Source of the DNA: Castor canadensis
Lineage: Eukaryota; Chordata; Mammalia; Rodentia; Castoridae
DNA length: 64,000 nt
Reading direction: 5' to 3'
NCBI RefSeq assembly: GCF_047511655.1
Contig: NC_133396.1
Coordinates: 135,913,490-135,977,489, forward strand
Of the stretch, positions 33,516-45,039 are shown piece by piece; the first letter of the stretch is position 1; the number at the start of each line of letters is the position of its first letter. The translations under genes were made by a program, and so were the position numbers. Below the pieces are notes generated by a model, which saw only the letters and a list, made by a program, of their open reading frames with translations, was not told where the DNA came from and ran no database searches.

Positions 33516-33908
33516 CTAGCTGGTGAAATCAGAAGGGCTGGCCATAGCCATAAGGGCAAGAAGGGGAATGGGATAGAAGTTAAATGAGATGGAGGCCCAA
33601 AATTTGGTCAAAATATCTCTTCCCAGTAAAGTTGTGGGACACTGGGGCATGACTAGAAACTGGTGGGTGAAAGGATGACCCGAAAAGGAGCAGGAAAGCA
33701 TGGGGGTCTTTCTGGGAAAAATAGTTTGTCCCCCTACCCTGATAATAGGGGTTTGTGATGGGCTGGTGGCCCCCCAAAACTCTGTCAGAACCGAAAAAGT
33801 GGCACCGGTGTCCAGGAGGAGGCAGATAGGGTGCCCATCAACCAGAAGGCTTACCTTGGGCTCCAGAAACGAGATGGTAGTTGCCGGAAGGGGCGTCCCA
33901 AGGCCCCT
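33516..33908 (-). pseudogene. pro: ERV-B pro: aspartic protease
   Basis: Continues in the gag nucleocapsid frame after a TGA. The active-site loop reads LLLDTGATFSVL, with DTGA at 33,812-33,801. Further features are PIIRVGGQ (flap-like region) and LLGRDILTKF near the end. It is the expected length for a retroviral protease, and a TAG at 33,516-33,518 separates it from RT. The domain looks intact but depends on passing the TGA upstream. Confidence 0.88.
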
Positions 33909-34124
33909 TCAATCATCAGTTGCCAGCCCTATGAGGTCGGGACTGGAGTGAGAGTTTGATCCGGCCCCCCACCAGGAGCCAGAGCAATCAGTCACCCAAT
34001 GCCCATGAGCATGACATCTAGGGCAAGGCCAAGGTGGTATCTTGGGATTAGGGCAGAATTTAGCCCAGTGTCCCCCCTTTCCACATTTGAAACAGGGGCC
34101 TGGTGAGCTCCTGTGCAATGGGTG
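33909..34124 (-). pseudogene. gag: ERV-B gag: nucleocapsid with two CCHC boxes
   Basis: The open frame at 33,909-34,118 has two perfect CX2CX4HX4C zinc knuckles: CFKCGKGGHWAKFC and CPRCHAHGHWVTDC. Murine-leukaemia-type viruses have one; two are seen in several class I ERVs. The domain binds genomic RNA. It ends in TGA at 33,911-33,909, with protease in the same frame beyond. Confidence 0.9.
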
Positions 34125-35150
34125 TTAATTTTCCCATTTAGGTTGAGGGTTCAGACCTCTCATAGCCTGGGCCAACATCTGGTATTTTTGGCGCCTTGCC
34201 TTGTCATCTCGGGAGTGGAACACCTTGAAGGCGGTTGCCAGTACCTTGGTCTGAGGAGTGAAGGGGTCTCTATCAAGTTTTTTTAGCTTTTCCCTAATGT
34301 CAGAGTAGCTTTGGGAGAAAAAATAAGTCATAAGGAGCTGTCTACCATCTGCGGATTCTGGGTCAATGTTGGTGTATTGTTGGAGAGCCCTAGTTAATCT
34401 ATCTGGGAAGGTAGAGGGGTTTTCTGTTCTATCCTGGATGATCTCCTGGAGTTTTTCAAAATTAATGGCCTTCTGTGATGCCCATTTTAGTCCTGCCAGG
34501 AGACAGGTGGCAAATTGGTCTTGGAGAGTGAGCCCAGCCTGGGTGTTGTAGTCCCAGTTGGGATCATGATCAGGCATCAAACCAGGGTGAGCAGGACTGG
34601 TTTGATGGACCTCATCTGCATACGTGTGAGCCTTTTCCCAAACCCTTCTACGTTCCTCAGGTAAGAGGGTGTTAGAGAGAATGAGATAGATATGGTAGGT
34701 TAGGCTGTAACACTGGAGTAAATATTGAAATTGTTTTACATAGGCAGAGGGGTTAGTTGTGTAGGAGCCCAGGCGAGCTTTGATTTGGGAGAGATCAAGC
34801 ATAGAGAAGGGGACATGAACCCTAATAATGCCCTCAGATCCGGTTACCTCCCGAAGGGGTGCTAGGAGGGAAAGGGGGAGGCTGGGCAGAGAGAGTGCAT
34901 GACCTAGTGGTGGGAGGACTGAAGGTGGGGGAAGAGGGAGGAATTGGAGCACAAGGGGAAGTGGGGGCAGGGGGTGGTGGTGCGGAAGGGATGAAGAAGC
35001 AGGAAGTGGAGGCGGGTTGAAAGATGACGGGGTAGGTTGGGGAGGAGGAGGATAGGGTGGAGCCTGCTGACTGTATGGAGGGGGCTCATTGGCTGGGTTG
35101 AATCCGAAGAGAGAGCAGAGGTTGAGGCTGAAGGCTTCAGAGCAAGAAGT
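34125..35150 (-). pseudogene. gag: ERV-B gag: p12-like linker and capsid
   Basis: A proline-rich segment carries a PPPY late-domain motif at 35,084-35,073. Capsid follows in the same frame: FSMLDLSQIKARLGSY, then LTLQDQFATCLLAGLKWA, and a major-homology-like stretch EIIQDRTENPSTFPDRL. The 275-codon open frame ends with TAA at 34,125-34,127 just before nucleocapsid, which stays in frame. Capsid would form the core shell. Apart from that stop it is well preserved. Confidence 0.88.
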
Positions 35151-35335
35151 ACATGTTTAGGTTTGCAAGTGGTGCAGAGAGCTGGATTTAGATGGAGGTA
35201 GGAAAAGGCCTGAACATATGGAATCTCTCCCCATCAACCCGATCACTCACAGCAGTTATATAGGTCCCACAGGAGATTGGGATCTAAAGACCCAAAAAGG
35301 GGCCAGTGACTTTGGTTGTTTAAAGGATAAGTGGG

Positions 35336-35464
35336 TCAGATTTGGGTGTAAAAGCAGATCAAATTTTTTGGTTTTATGTCTGGGGTCAAACCCAAGGTGT
35401 CCAAATTATTGAGGAGGCATCTCAATGGGGAGTCAGTTGACAGAGAAGATGTAGAGGCACCCAT
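35336..35464 (-). pseudogene. gag: ERV-B gag: matrix start
   Basis: MGASTSS at 35,464 is a myristoylation-type gag start; I prefer it to the upstream in-frame ATG at 35,689, which would begin within the leader. The reading goes through LRCLLNNLDTLGL and stops at TGA 35,338-35,336. The rest of matrix (to about 35,150) is in other frames with stops, and p12 is in a different frame from this start. Confidence 0.75.
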
Positions 35465-35951
35465 TATGAGGGACCTGGTCCCAGAATGGTACAGGAGGAT
35501 ATTATGTACTGTGGAGCATCCTTGCACAGCACAAATATCCGAGAGAATGCAAAGCACACGAGAATCAGCTGTAGCTGAGTTCAGGTGGTTTGCAGGCCAA
35601 AAAGGTCCGTGGAGGCTATGGGTCACCCGGCGCCGGGCTTTTCCTGGAGGGCGGCATGCGAGGGCTGAGGATAACAAGCATAGACCCAAGCCCGTGGCAG
35701 ATAGGGAGATCTTTCCCCACGGTCTGAGTCCCAGGGATGATCAGAAAGGGGAAATGTTGAAACCCCAGAGACACCAAAGGGAGAGACCGCAATGGGAGCC
35801 CAATAGAGGTGTGTGGACTCACCAAGAAGATGTCTGGTGTTGGATGTGAGTGAGGGCGATTGGGAAGATGAGTCTTGGCCAGTCATGTCCTCAGGGTGGT
35901 CGTGGGGTGAGTCAGAATCGGGGGTCCCACCAGGATTAGTGGGTAAACCCG
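35465..35951 (-). other. ERV-B leader
   Basis: About 490 nt between the primer site and the gag ATG, the expected place for splice donor and packaging signals. I cannot assign either from sequence alone. The plus-strand frame of 157 codons here is antisense and not gene-like. Confidence 0.55.
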
Positions 35952-35969
35952 CCCCGAGTCATGGCACCA
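35952..35969 (-). other. ERV-B primer-binding site, tRNA-His type
   Basis: Two bases after the LTR end, the minus strand reads TGGTGCCATGACTCGGGG. From memory, HERV-H uses a tRNA-His site reading TGGTGCCGTGACTCGGAT, which agrees except for one internal base and the last two. This classifies the element as an 'ERV-H'-like primer user. Confidence 0.75.
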
Positions 35970-35971
35970 AA

Positions 35972-36278
35972 TGTTGGAAATGTAGGCCCCAAAGTGACCA
36001 CGTGGAGAGGAGTAATCTGGCCAAGAGATTCTTTATTTCCGGGTGGGAGAGGGAGAGAACCAAGGGAGAGAGAGAGAGAAGCAGGAGGGGCAAGGGCTTA
36101 AATATCCCTCAGTGGGACTCAGCATGATCTGATTGGTTAGGATCTTATGGTTCATGCTGATTGGAGGTTGGGGCAGAAGGAGGATTCAAGCTAGACTTGA
36201 GGCAGGACCGTGACCCTGGAAATGGAAGCTTAAGGGTAAAGTAAGAACCAAAACCTATCGGCACCATTATTGCCAACA
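35972..36278 (-). repeat. ERV-B 5' LTR (307 bp)
   Basis: Minus-strand ends TGTTGG...CCAACA. Visible promoter parts are two CCAATCAG boxes (about 36,125-36,175), TATTTAA at 36,104-36,098 and AATAAA at 36,037-36,032. The short spacing from TATA to poly(A) signal implies an R region of about 60-70 nt, containing a CT-repeat on the sense strand. This copy would drive proviral transcription leftward. Confidence 0.92.
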
Positions 36279-36283
36279 TGAAC
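36279..36283. repeat. ERV-B target-site duplication, right copy
   Basis: TGAAC, identical to 28,124-28,128. Confidence 0.85.
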
Positions 36284-38219
36284 AAGAAGCAAAATTTTAT
36301 CAAGTTCTTAGAAACTGCTTTTGCTAAAAATAATAAATAAAACATTGACTCTTCACCTGGCCCTGCAAAGTAAGCAAGAGAAAAGAATTGTATCCTCCCT
36401 TCATTTTACATCTGTCTCCTTTTCTTAAAACTTTGAGTCAGACCCCTGCTTAACTCTATGTTAGGCATGTAGGTCATTCAAGACCCATCTGTCTAAAAAC
36501 TGATGATACTTAACCAACCTCATCCCTCTTCTTGGATGAAGGCACAGAGGTAAGAGAAATTAAGCATTCTTCCATCAGTGTTTATAATGCCCTATTCCAG
36601 AACTCTCAAGAAGTACCTGAAAGTCTATAGTCATTGTCCTAAATCTGCACTCATCTTGGATTCCCAGAAAAGCAAAGCCTAACAGACAGATCACTCTATG
36701 ATGAGATCAGGCCATAATAATCTCAGAGGAACCAGATTGTCCCCTCAAGTGATAATGACTTATGCAGAGTCTTCCTGTAGAATGAGAACTGAGATAAAAA
36801 TGAATGGGAATGCACTTATGACTAAGATTGCTTAATTATGCCTACCTCTTGCCCCCCAACCCCAATTTTGCCTGTATGTAAACCTAAAACTCATGTCAGT
36901 ACCTCAAAGATAGGCTGAAATGACTAAACTCCATTTTCCCAAAATTACCATTTTGATTAAAATTTTTTCTTTCCTTTTTATGATTATATTTGTTTAATTT
37001 CTTTCACATAAGTAGGCAGACTTAACATGTTGAAACTCCCAGAGTCAGGCCTTTGGCTTAGAACTACAGTTACAGAAGAATATAGTAACATTTACACTGT
37101 ACTAGAGCTAAAATAAAAATGCTACATATGACATTACAGGAAAAATACTGTTTGATGTAGTAGAGTTGCAAAATGTGGGCAAATGTTTCCATACAGGAGT
37201 TAGAACTTTATTTGAATACTGTTCAGTTTATCCATAAGGTAACCTAATGCACCTCTATATTTTATTGCCTTCTATTTCCTGACTCCTTTTAGCATTTCTT
37301 GGTAATGTATGAACATTTAATATTTAAGAATTGCCTGAAACCTTATACGTTTTCTGGGCAAAAATTGATACTTAAAGTATTACAATAAACAATTTGACTT
37401 GAAATTTCTTGTGGGCCCTTAAGTGAGGATACACTCTCTAGGGATCATGAGGACAAAGAGTTTAAATGGCTTTTTAAAAAATGAGAGAAAAGCATGCGCA
37501 CATATGAATTACTTCCTTTGACCTTAGAAAAATCATTGGAGGTTGCATAATGGAGTCTATTATAAAATGAACATCAGCTAAAAGGGCAATTAAATCCCAA
37601 ATGACTTCTTTTTAAAGAGGATTCTAATGTCTATTCTCTATTAATTACCCTTTGATTTGCTTGCTACATAGATGTGCTATTTATTCTGCTGTCTTTCTCT
37701 GCTAGAAATTTTACATTTAGCCAAAATGTAAGCTTCAAATATATTTTAATTGAAATAACACTGTTTCAAAGAGAAATTGATTATGTATAGAATGATAATG
37801 GGTAATTGTAGCTATTTTATACTTATATGGGTACTTGATTGGTATATTTCAGTGTGAGTCATTTCCAAGACCTATTGAATTTATGCTAAGTAGAATTTAT
37901 TTTCTGTACTCATGCAAACACCTACACTCTACTAATATTGTTTTGTTCTCAGGGAATGTCGTTGACTAGGTTCCTTAGAACATAGAGCATGAGACAAAAC
38001 TGTGTTGATGTCTCATTTATTGTAAGATATAATCACAAACAGGAGAAAAGGAAAAATAAAGCAAACAGAGAATATTAGAAAGCAAATACAAAGTGATAGA
38101 TATTTGAGCCAAGTCTTGAAGTTAACTGATTGTGGAGGTAACTGGAGTGAAGAGTGATCAACTTTATCCTTCATTTGTTATGGTATTCCCTTGTCTTTAA
38201 ACACTAGTTTGACTGGTTT

Positions 38220-38243
38220 GGGATGCATGCCAGCATGCATCCC
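38220..38243. repeat. Perfect inverted repeat, 11-bp arms
   Basis: GGGATGCATGC and GCATGCATCCC are separated by CA, a near-continuous 24-bp palindrome in single-copy DNA. Confidence 0.9.
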
Positions 38244-40050
38244 ATCGTATATCACATCTGCTTGTATCAGCTGGAAATTTGAGTTTAATATTCTTGTTAA
38301 AATAGCTACCTACCCCAATGGTTGATTTTAATTATAATCAAGTCCTCCATTAGAAGTGATGAAGCTATGATAACTGAATATTTGTTCAGGCATGAAAAAA
38401 TGAATATTTAAATAAAATATTACTTGATTTAGACTAATTTACTTATTATAAATAAATTCTAATCATTAGGTTTTCAGGAGCAGGTTATGAGTTTCTCTTT
38501 TACAGGACAGTAACCATACAAAATAATTATGTACTATACATTTTAAAAAGCTTGAAAAAGGATTTTCAAAGTTTTGTCACAAATAAGTAGTAAATGTTTG
38601 AGGAGGTAAATATGTTTAACCTGATCTTATTTTATGTAATATTTATATATTCTGAATATATGCTACCTCATTAATATGTATAAATTTTACATTTTGATAC
38701 AACAGCTAACATTTACAAAACACTAATGTTTAGATTTTAATAATTAAAAATTTAATAAACTTAATTTAAATTAAGTTAGCTTATAAGAAATATTATGCTC
38801 ATCTCTAAAGTACTTACATTTCAAATAAGATTGTACCACAAATAATTTTTATCTAATTATTTTCAATTTTTGTCTCAAATCTATGAGAATTAAATAATTT
38901 ATTTAATCCAAATGAATATTTTGAAAGTGTTCAGAAAAATATTTTCATAAGGAATGAATTTAAGGATCTTCTAATAAAATAGGGCCAAAATGAATAAATT
39001 TATTGATTTATAAGAAACAGCCTTGAAAAAATCAATGTGGTATCTAGAAATAGTACCAGGATATGTAAGAATTATATATAACTATGGCAAAATAATAAAT
39101 AATGGTTTATTTGTAGTATTAAATATGTGCCTTTGTGCTTGGAACTTAGTGATACTGAAATATATGCATTTGTAACATATCCAATTTATAAAATAATATA
39201 AATTCTTTTTTTAGCAAAACTTTATCAATATTTCATATTTAGTTTAGAAGTAATTATGCCCATCGTTTATGAGATAGAAAGCTGAAGTAATCACATGGAT
39301 AAAAAAATAGAAATTCTTATAAATTACAGAAAAATAAAATTAAAACAAAGCCTAAAGGCTCCCATTCTGAACCAAAGAATATTTATTAAAGCAATTTTTC
39401 AATTATGCTGGAAAGATAATGGACTTCCATATGGTGACAATGTGACAAGGATGACTGAGACTTTTGTTATAGCCATGTACTTAGAAGAGATTTAGGCAAA
39501 ACTGTTGACAGGAATGTATAAACCACATGCAGCTAATCAATTACATTGATTTTAATATAACTGCATTGTCCTGGATTAGCAATTTACAAGTAAGGCCCAA
39601 GTTAACCATGAATCACAATTTCTTTGTTCCTAGGTTCACTCCAATTCTCATAAAGTTTTCCCTTTAACAATTGCAGACTCCATGATTTTTAGACATTTTT
39701 ATCACCTTAGGTATTCCTAACGAACCCAAGAAGCAGGTATGTCAAAGCCACACTTCAGTGAAAGTTACATTTAAAAAAACAAGATTCAAAAGAAATTATT
39801 GTACATTATTGTCATCCCCTGCATATTTCTGAAATACATGATTCAAGGTATATCTCAAGGAATTTTGAATAAATTGATTTTGCATGATTCTAAAGTTGTT
39901 CTCTATGAATTCATCTGAGCTACTTTTGTTACACACTATTTGTAAATAATAGGAGTGGTCTGTATTTAAGAATCCCAATTCCTCACAATCTCAGATACCA
40001 ATGGAACAGATTGAAGACCAAATCTGTACACCATCTTGATATCTATTCAG

Positions 40051-40090
40051 TTCTTTCTTTCTTTCCTTCCTTCCTTCCTTCCTTCCTTTT
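40051..40090. repeat. (TTTC)n/(TTCC)n microsatellite
   Basis: Three TTTC-type units run into about six TTCC units on the plus strand. Polypyrimidine. Confidence 0.95.
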
Positions 40091-42750
40091 GTAAACTGGT
40101 ATAAATTACTTCATACATTGTTCTGGTGGCTTGATCAAAAAACATAAAAACTCAAACAATCTCGACCACCACCATCACCAAACCTATAGTGTTCTTTCAT
40201 GTATGCTGATCAATATTTACTTAAATGATGCACTTTAAGAAAAGTAAAGGGGAGAATTTAAGGGGAGAATCCTCATCTACCTGGGAACAGTTATCAGGGC
40301 ACCACAATGCTTAGATCCAATGGTGATGCACAGAACAAGGTAATCATCACTTTTGGATTTTATCTTTAAAGTTACATGCTAAAGGGTTTGTAAAACTTTT
40401 AAAATCTAGTTGTTCAGAGATAAGTAGGGTTTTCTAAATATTGTGACAAATTAGTTTTTATTACTGATCTCAACAAAGAGATTCCACTTTTGTAAACCGT
40501 ATTATTACTTAGCAAGCCACTAGTTTCATAATTGGATAATCCATTTATCATGGTAATTAACAAGACTTCTCATATCAATGAAATAAAAACATAGTTAAAG
40601 CACATAAAATATCTACACGTATGAGATTTTTGCTTAGGATGTTGGTAGACCTTGTAGAACATACACTTATTTAGTATGCACATTATGGCATATAACAGAG
40701 TCACAACAGAGATCTATATATTTGAGTATTTCATTGTTTGTGATTCACATGGGATGGAATAAAAAAATGGTAATTTTTTCCTTTCAATTAACCTATATGA
40801 CGGAAAGCAGTCTTGGGAAGTGTTTATCATAGTAGTAGAACACAAGGTAGAATACATTAGCAAAAAAGCATACATTCTGGATATGTTGAGTTTGAAAGAT
40901 AGCTTCTTCCATTTTCATTTCAGAATGAGGTAATTATAAGACTGATTAGTTAAAATTACAAATATAAGATCCAGAATTGGATCTAAAGTAGTCACGAGCA
41001 TTTTAGGTAAGGAGAAGTCTTTCAAGTGAACCACATATAGTTCCTTTGTGAAAGTACATTTTATTTTGTATTTTTATCAGAGGTCAAGGCAGAAGCCACA
41101 GTAAAGGGAGTAGAGAAATTGACATTTTTAAGAGGTAAGCATGAAATATGAGAAGTCCTCAGTGTGATTATTATAGCTTATCAGTTTAATGAAGCATCAG
41201 AAATTTAGATTCACAACACATTGGGGAAATATTCAAATGCATATGACTAAAATACTCAAAGTTCTGTATCATTACAGAAATGAAGCAAGTTATTTGTCAT
41301 TTTCATGAGTCACATTAGGAACAGGAAGTCATCAATAAAGCCAGTGAATGTGTGTGTGTGTGTTTGTATATAATCTATGACACCCATTCTGAAACCTGAA
41401 GATATATTTAAGAATTTAAGAATCACTACAAAAAGACTGCAGAGTCTTGGTGAAAATAATACATGACCTTACCAATGACTATGTTTTTCTTTAAGCAACA
41501 TATTAAGAACTTGTGGGCTCAACATCTCTTTAAGTAAGCCTATGGAAAAAGAAAGCATAGGTGTATGTAAGGTTACCAATATTCCGGTATTCTTTGATTT
41601 TTCTTATTGTGCATTTAAAACCAAGCTTTTGATTTGAAAAACGGTGCTTTCATAAATAAACATCAGTGACTAAAATTCTGAGAGTAACACAATGCAGAAG
41701 ACAAATTCCTCAATGGTTTTGAAAGGTTTTGCTTCTAGGAGAGCTGTGTTTCCAGAAATATGCAGCAGGAAGCTCTTGTGCTTTAGGTACGGGCTTATAC
41801 AAGATAACACTTTCCTCCTCAACGAAGGCAGAAAAATGAATTCTGGAGGTATGTGATTTTTCTTAACAAATACTTTCCAAATGTAATTTTCATGTGTAAT
41901 ACTTTAAAGTAACTTACATTTTAATGACTACAGTATGTGTCTTATTTATACATACATATATACTTGAAATTTATGATATTGCTTATAAAAATTATTAATA
42001 AAATGGAAAAGTTAGCTAAAGGAAAATATTCCTCCCAAATCTGACCTATGATTGCAGTTAATTTTGACATGTTCTTTTTAACAAAACATTTTAAGGTAAG
42101 TCATAGCAATTATCTGCAGAAAACTTCAGGGTTATGAAGTGGGAAGTGAATGTCAGAGGCAGCAGAGATCTGCCACGACTTCTTTCATACTCCCTATAAC
42201 TAACATAAGGGTAAACCTTCTTTTACCTTGATTGTGTGCATGTGTATTAGTAATCGCCTTGAACAGGTGGAAAACTCATAGAGCTCTAAAGATGCAGTTG
42301 CTTGGCACACTGAAATTATCTTCATATCCATGTGGTATATTTCTGCTTAATGGTACAATCTATGCAAGACATAATAAGTCATAAGAAATGCAACTAAAGT
42401 CTAAACTAAGTGGATATTTCAATACCAAGGAATATTGATTTGAGACTTTGTACTTCAATTGAAATTATATGATTGGGCTACTTAATCATGCTTTGTAAAT
42501 ATTTAAGTGATATATCATATTTAAAAAGCTACATCATTTAAATTTTTGTCATTAGGCCTACATAAATTTTGAACACCCATGCTTGACTTTTTGCAGATGT
42601 TATTCTGATAATATTTTGATACAAAGCTTCCAGGATTACCCCAACATTTTATTAAATTTTTAGCTGTTTTAAAACATTGCTTATGCCTTTTAGTCCCAAA
42701 TATTTTTATTGGTCCAAAAATAGCCTTAGAATTTGTGCTTTGGAGATAAA

Positions 42751-42842
42751 TGATATAGATAGATATAGAGACAGATATAGATACAGATACAGATACAGAC
42801 ATAGATACAGCTAGATATAGACATATAGATCTATAGATGTCT
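42751..42842. repeat. Impure GATA/ACAGAT tandem repeat
   Basis: Repeats of ATAGAT, ACAGAT and GATATA units. The minus-strand 110-codon frame across it gives serine/valine repeats and is an artefact. Confidence 0.9.
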
Positions 42843-43563
42843 GTTGTGACCAAGGGAATCTGCCATTAAAACTTTATTGAAATTCTGAATAATTTTCTTC
42901 TGTAATGACCACCATTAACATAGTGAAATAAATTTGCACTTTACTATCAATAGTAAATTTGTCATAAAATACTACACACATTATAGTAGCTTCATAAAAA
43001 TATTTTGTACATACACACACCCCACAAGAAACCAAAAATATTGTGTTACTGTTTCTGGTTATAGTTTAATACAAAATTTTACTCCTTTCTAAACTTTATT
43101 TGAACAATTATTCCTATTCAACTTTGTATTATATTAAAATGAAAACTAAAGTTCAAAACCCAGTTTCACCAAAAAATAAACAAATAAATAAAAATTTAAA
43201 AATTGAGGGATTTGATTAGATGAAATCCAAGAACCACTGTATCAAATAAAAATACTTTTACAACACAAAAACAATTTGTAATTGTAATATTTAATATAAA
43301 AAATTAGCATCTCTATATTCAAACTAAACTATCAATAAAAGCCAATAAGAAAATAACACAGAAACAGAAAATTGTGATGGGCTAAAACATAAAAAGACAA
43401 TTTGCAGCAATAGCATGCAGTGGAAATTGAATGTAACTTGGGATACTCACATTCTGAAAATGAGATACTGCAAATGTTACCATGATCGAAATTATAAACT
43501 ATTGTAAATGCTTTTTGTTCAGTATAGATAGGAAGATTTCATCAAGTTGTTTGTAAGTACAAA

Positions 43564-43599
43564 ATCATTGTAATCTGTCACATCATTGTAATCTGTCAC
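43564..43599. repeat. 18-bp tandem duplication
   Basis: ATCATTGTAATCTGTCAC occurs twice in direct succession without mismatch. Confidence 0.9.
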
Positions 43600-43849
43600 A
43601 AGTTCACCTAAGCATATAAACAGCATCCAAACAGTTGACCAAAGAAAAGGCCCTGAGACATTATGAACAAGAGCTAGGATCTCGGAAGGAAAACTGTCAC
43701 GGAAGGACAGAGTGACAGTGAATGCAGTCATGTTCAGTAGGAACTTGTTTTCTGTGATGTGTTGAAAGCATATTGAAGAGTATTAAGCATGGAGAAAATG
43801 CTTAAATCAAATATATTCTACTTCAATATATTTTCATATCTTTTTAAAA

Positions 43850-43962
43850 AAACATTGTCTCCCTTCATGACCCAAGCTGGCCTTGAACTCATGATCCTCT
43901 TACCTCAGCCTCTAAGGTGCTGAAATTATAGCCATTGGCTCTTGTACCTAGCATTTTCTTAT
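43850..43962 (-). repeat. B1-like SINE fragment, minus strand
   Basis: CAAGCTGGCCTTGAACTCAT, then ATCCTCTTACCTCAGCCTCT and GTGCTGAAATTATAG are the reversed 7SL/B1-type core. Only about 110 bp are present and the tRNA half is absent. Confidence 0.75.
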
Positions 43963-45039
43963 CCTGTTTTACTTTTCTATATAAAAATTTATTGTATTTA
44001 AAAATACAGAGACATGAGTTTCTAAATAGACATGAAAAAGAGTGTTTTGCCTCTGGCTCTCCCAACTTCTTTAGAACCCCATAGTTAGTAAAGGCCTTTG
44101 GGAAAAGCAGCCCTAAGTTGTTACCATGACAACTGCAAGTCTAACTTAGTTCCTCATTGAGAAGTGTTCTCTGCCTGGCACAAATCAAATCCTCAGACCG
44201 TACCTAGAATAAGAAATGTCCCTAGAGAAAATTAAAATCAAAATCATCAGCTTGTTTATGCGATTCTTAACTATTATATCCCTTCATTATGTAGGTATTT
44301 AATACATATATACATGAATGGGCTATTGAAAGCTGAAAAGAAAATAAATAATTCCTTGGTGGCTTGGATAATATTTAGTGGAAAGGCTGAGGAATTTCTG
44401 TTTGCACAAAGGAACTAACAATGTTTTTGTTCTAATGAGAATTGACAAGGACAAATGCCAGGTGTTACTGGATAAGGAATATTGAGGGCATTTTGCCACA
44501 TGAACTCAAAGATGACCTACCTGAATAATCCACCTTTTTTACTGGGTAAAGTAATAAATACCAGCATGATGATGGAAGAGTTTCATATCTCTGTGCTTTA
44601 TTTTTTCCAGTCCTGCTGAAAGTAACCCTTAACCATGGATGATGTATGCTGGGAGTAAGAATTAGTCCAACAGCTGAACTACCTCATGTTTTAAAGAAGA
44701 AGTGGTGGAGACCTAACTTAAAAATGGTTATGTGAAAAACTTGGACTTATCTAACAATGTGAACTTCTGTGTCTTTCAAGTATTTATGTATCGCCTTGAC
44801 CATACTGAATCTAAACATAAATATTTATTTGTGCCTTGTTTCCTATAGTAAAGGAAAAATTTTTCATTTGTGGAAACTTTGGACAAAAAGGAAATGGTCT
44901 TATAGTAATGAATTTACAAATGAACTTTGTAAAATGTTTCCTTATATTTGTAATTGTGTAATGGGCTTCCCTTCTCCAGGGACTTTTTGTACTCCTGTGA
45001 CTTGTTACTAACTTATTACTAACCAGAAAAATCAATTGG
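43963..45039. other. Single-copy DNA, no gene seen
   Basis: No frame or repeat family recognised. Confidence 0.4.

Larger units (their letters stand above)
28129..36278 (-). mobile_element. ERV-B: complete class I endogenous retrovirus with two LTRs, minus strand
   Basis: An 8.15-kb provirus in the order 5' LTR, tRNA-His-type primer site, gag, pro, pol, env, polypurine tract, 3' LTR, flanked by TGAAC duplications. The two LTRs differ at about 13 substitutions and one indel by eye (about 4%), so it is moderately old. Gag and pol carry several stops and frameshifts, while env keeps a 441-codon open frame. The primer site and two CCHC boxes suggest affinity to HERV-H-like gammaretrovirus-type ERVs. 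This is an inherited fossil, not an active virus. Confidence 0.93.
36284..43849. other. Long single-copy stretch without recognised genes
   Basis: Seven and a half kilobases of AT-rich DNA with no open frame above about 110 codons and no mobile element I can name. It contains a palindrome (38,220-38,243), a pyrimidine microsatellite (40,051-40,090), a GATA-type tract (42,751-42,842) and a small tandem duplication (43,564-43,599). Confidence 0.5.

Noticed and set aside
35376-35849. Plus-strand 157-codon open frame
   Set aside because: Lies antisense to the ERV-B leader and gag start, has no recognisable domain, and its length is explained by GC-richer retroviral sequence.
42521-42853. Minus-strand 110-codon frame with serine/valine repeats
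   Set aside because: Translation of the GATA/ACAGAT microsatellite; low complexity.
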